Shown piece by piece: positions 63,342 through 64,000 of a DNA stretch of 64,000 nt. The position numbers and the translations under genes were made by a program. How positions within the stretch are numbered: position 1 is the stretch's first letter; each line of letters starts with the position of its first letter. The notes beneath the pieces are model-generated. The model did no database searches, had not been told where the DNA came from, and saw only the letters and a list, made by a program, of their open reading frames with translations. Source of the DNA: Ancylobacter novellus (GTDB taxonomy: Bacteria > Pseudomonadota > Alphaproteobacteria > Rhizobiales > Xanthobacteraceae); contig QFQD01000031.1 in the NCBI GenBank assembly GCA_003241485.1, positions 1-64,000 on the forward strand, given 5' to 3'.

Positions 63342-64000
63342 ATGAGCTTTCCCGATGCGCCGAACGAGCCCACGCCGCACGCGGCTGGAACGATGCGCCG
63401 GGGCTCCCGTCCCTGGCTGATCGCGCTGCCCGCAGCGGCCATTCTGCTCGCCGCGATCGGGTGGACAGGCGCCTGGTACTACGCCTCGGCGCGGGCGACC
63501 AAAGAGATCGACGCCTGGATCGCCGCCGAGGCGGGCAAGGGGCGGAACTGGAACTGCGCGGACCGGCAGTTCGGCGGCTTTCCCTTCCGCTTTGAGCTGA
63601 TCTGCACCGCCCCGACACTGTCGTTTGCCGGTGCGGGCGACTGGAAAGCGAGCGCGGCGCGCGCCCATGCCGTCGCGCAGGTGTGGAATCCCGGGCACAT
63701 CATCGCAGAATTCGAGGGGCCGGCTCGCCTGACAGAGGCCACCACCGGGCGCGAACTGGTGGCGACCTGGACGCTCCTGCAGCTCAGCGGCGTCGGCACA
63801 AGCGGCCAGCTGGACCGCTTCTCCTGGGCAGCGAACGACTACACGCTGGCGGAGAACGGCACGACGGTGTTTTCCGCACGGCACAGCGAATTGCATATGC
63901 GCCGGACGCCGGACGCGGCGCCGGGCACCTTCGACATTGCCGGCGGCGCAAAGGGCGCAACCGGCCTCGCCACCGGCGTGACGGGGGCGGGCGTCGACAC
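63342..64000 (+). CDS. DUF2125 domain-containing protein, N-terminal part
   Basis: The frame opens at the ATG at 63342 (GGAG upstream) and runs off the window end. The visible 219 residues have a polar leader, one membrane span (WLIALPAAAILLAAIGWTGA) and a periplasmic domain with NWNCADRQFGGFPFRFELIC, the DUF2125 hallmark that contains two conserved Cys. Function unknown; an envelope protein is inferred. Confidence 0.88.
   Translation, partial: MSFPDAPNEPTPHAAGTMRRGSRPWLIALPAAAILLAAIGWTGAWYYASARATKEIDAWIAAEAGKGRNWNCADRQFGGFPFRFELICTAPTLSFAGAGDWKASAARAHAVAQVWNPGHIIAEFEGPARLTEATTGRELVATWTLLQLSGVGTSGQLDRFSWAANDYTLAENGTTVFSARHSELHMRRTPDAAPGTFDIAGGAKGATGLATGVTGAGVD

Noticed and set aside
1..64000. 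Defence island, toxin-antitoxin pair or biosynthetic cluster
   Set aside because: No restriction, Cas, Abi, toxin-antitoxin, polyketide, nonribosomal peptide or similar genes were recognised on either strand.

Overview
GC-rich, densely coded chromosomal DNA of an alphaproteobacterium of the order Hyphomicrobiales. A Xanthobacteraceae-like lineage is my inference. It rests on conserved gene pairs typical of that order: tlpA/argH, lptM-lysA-TIGR02302, ftsE-ftsX-ydcF, nadD-rsfS-rlmH-envC-ctpA-rppH, and rpmB with a DUF3108 gene and a Suv3-like helicase. I see no tRNA, rRNA, prophage, insertion sequence, CRISPR array or conjugation gene.

Layout. 0-5 kb: end of a 3-hydroxyacyl-CoA dehydrogenase gene, an EamA exporter, an exported alpha/beta hydrolase, tlpA divergent from argH, and yciB. 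5-14 kb: an aldo/keto reductase with an internal deletion, an OafA-type acyltransferase, an arylesterase divergent from an ABC ATPase/permease pair, and a damaged gabD. 14-19.5 kb: a TRAP transporter operon with a maleate-isomerase-family enzyme between its subunits, an AT-rich gap, a broken DsbA-family gene and a RutR-type regulator. 19.6-22.7 kb: a phytase-like secreted protein, a queuosine-precursor transporter, rpmB and a DUF3108 protein. 22.8-32 kb: a large Suv3-like helicase, then nadD-rsfS-rlmH-envC-ctpA, a small membrane protein and rppH. 32-37 kb: a TetR regulator and an RND efflux pair behind a promoter boxed by two palindromic operators. 37-46.5 kb: LON-domain protein, YbbN, a prolyl-tRNA editing protein, an AlgJ/AlgI-like O-acetylation pair, a PuuD-like hydrolase with a convergent GntR regulator, Trm112, a UbiH-family hydroxylase and TesB. 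46.5-56 kb: glnK-amtB, an aminotransferase, ftsK, lolA, a broken xth, lptM and lysA. 56-64 kb: TIGR02302, hpt, ftsE-ftsX-ydcF, a small unknown gene, a ChaC-like gamma-glutamylcyclotransferase and the start of a DUF2125 protein.

How the genes work together. Most of the window is housekeeping: cell division and envelope maintenance (ftsK, ftsEX, envC, ctpA, lolA, lptM, ydcF), lysine and arginine synthesis (lysA, argH), nitrogen sensing and ammonium uptake (glnK-amtB), RNA and ribosome care (rlmH, rsfS, rppH, rpmB, trm112, helicase) and envelope modification (acyltransferases, RND pump).

I found no convincing new defence or metabolic system. The strongest unexplained signal is a scatter of five small lesions of tens of bases to about 130 bases: a 22-bp tandem duplication in the EamA gene and internal deletions in the aldo/keto reductase, gabD, DsbA-family and xth genes. 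In each, both flanks of the family sequence remain and no mobile element is present. They may be real decay or assembly error; reads would decide.
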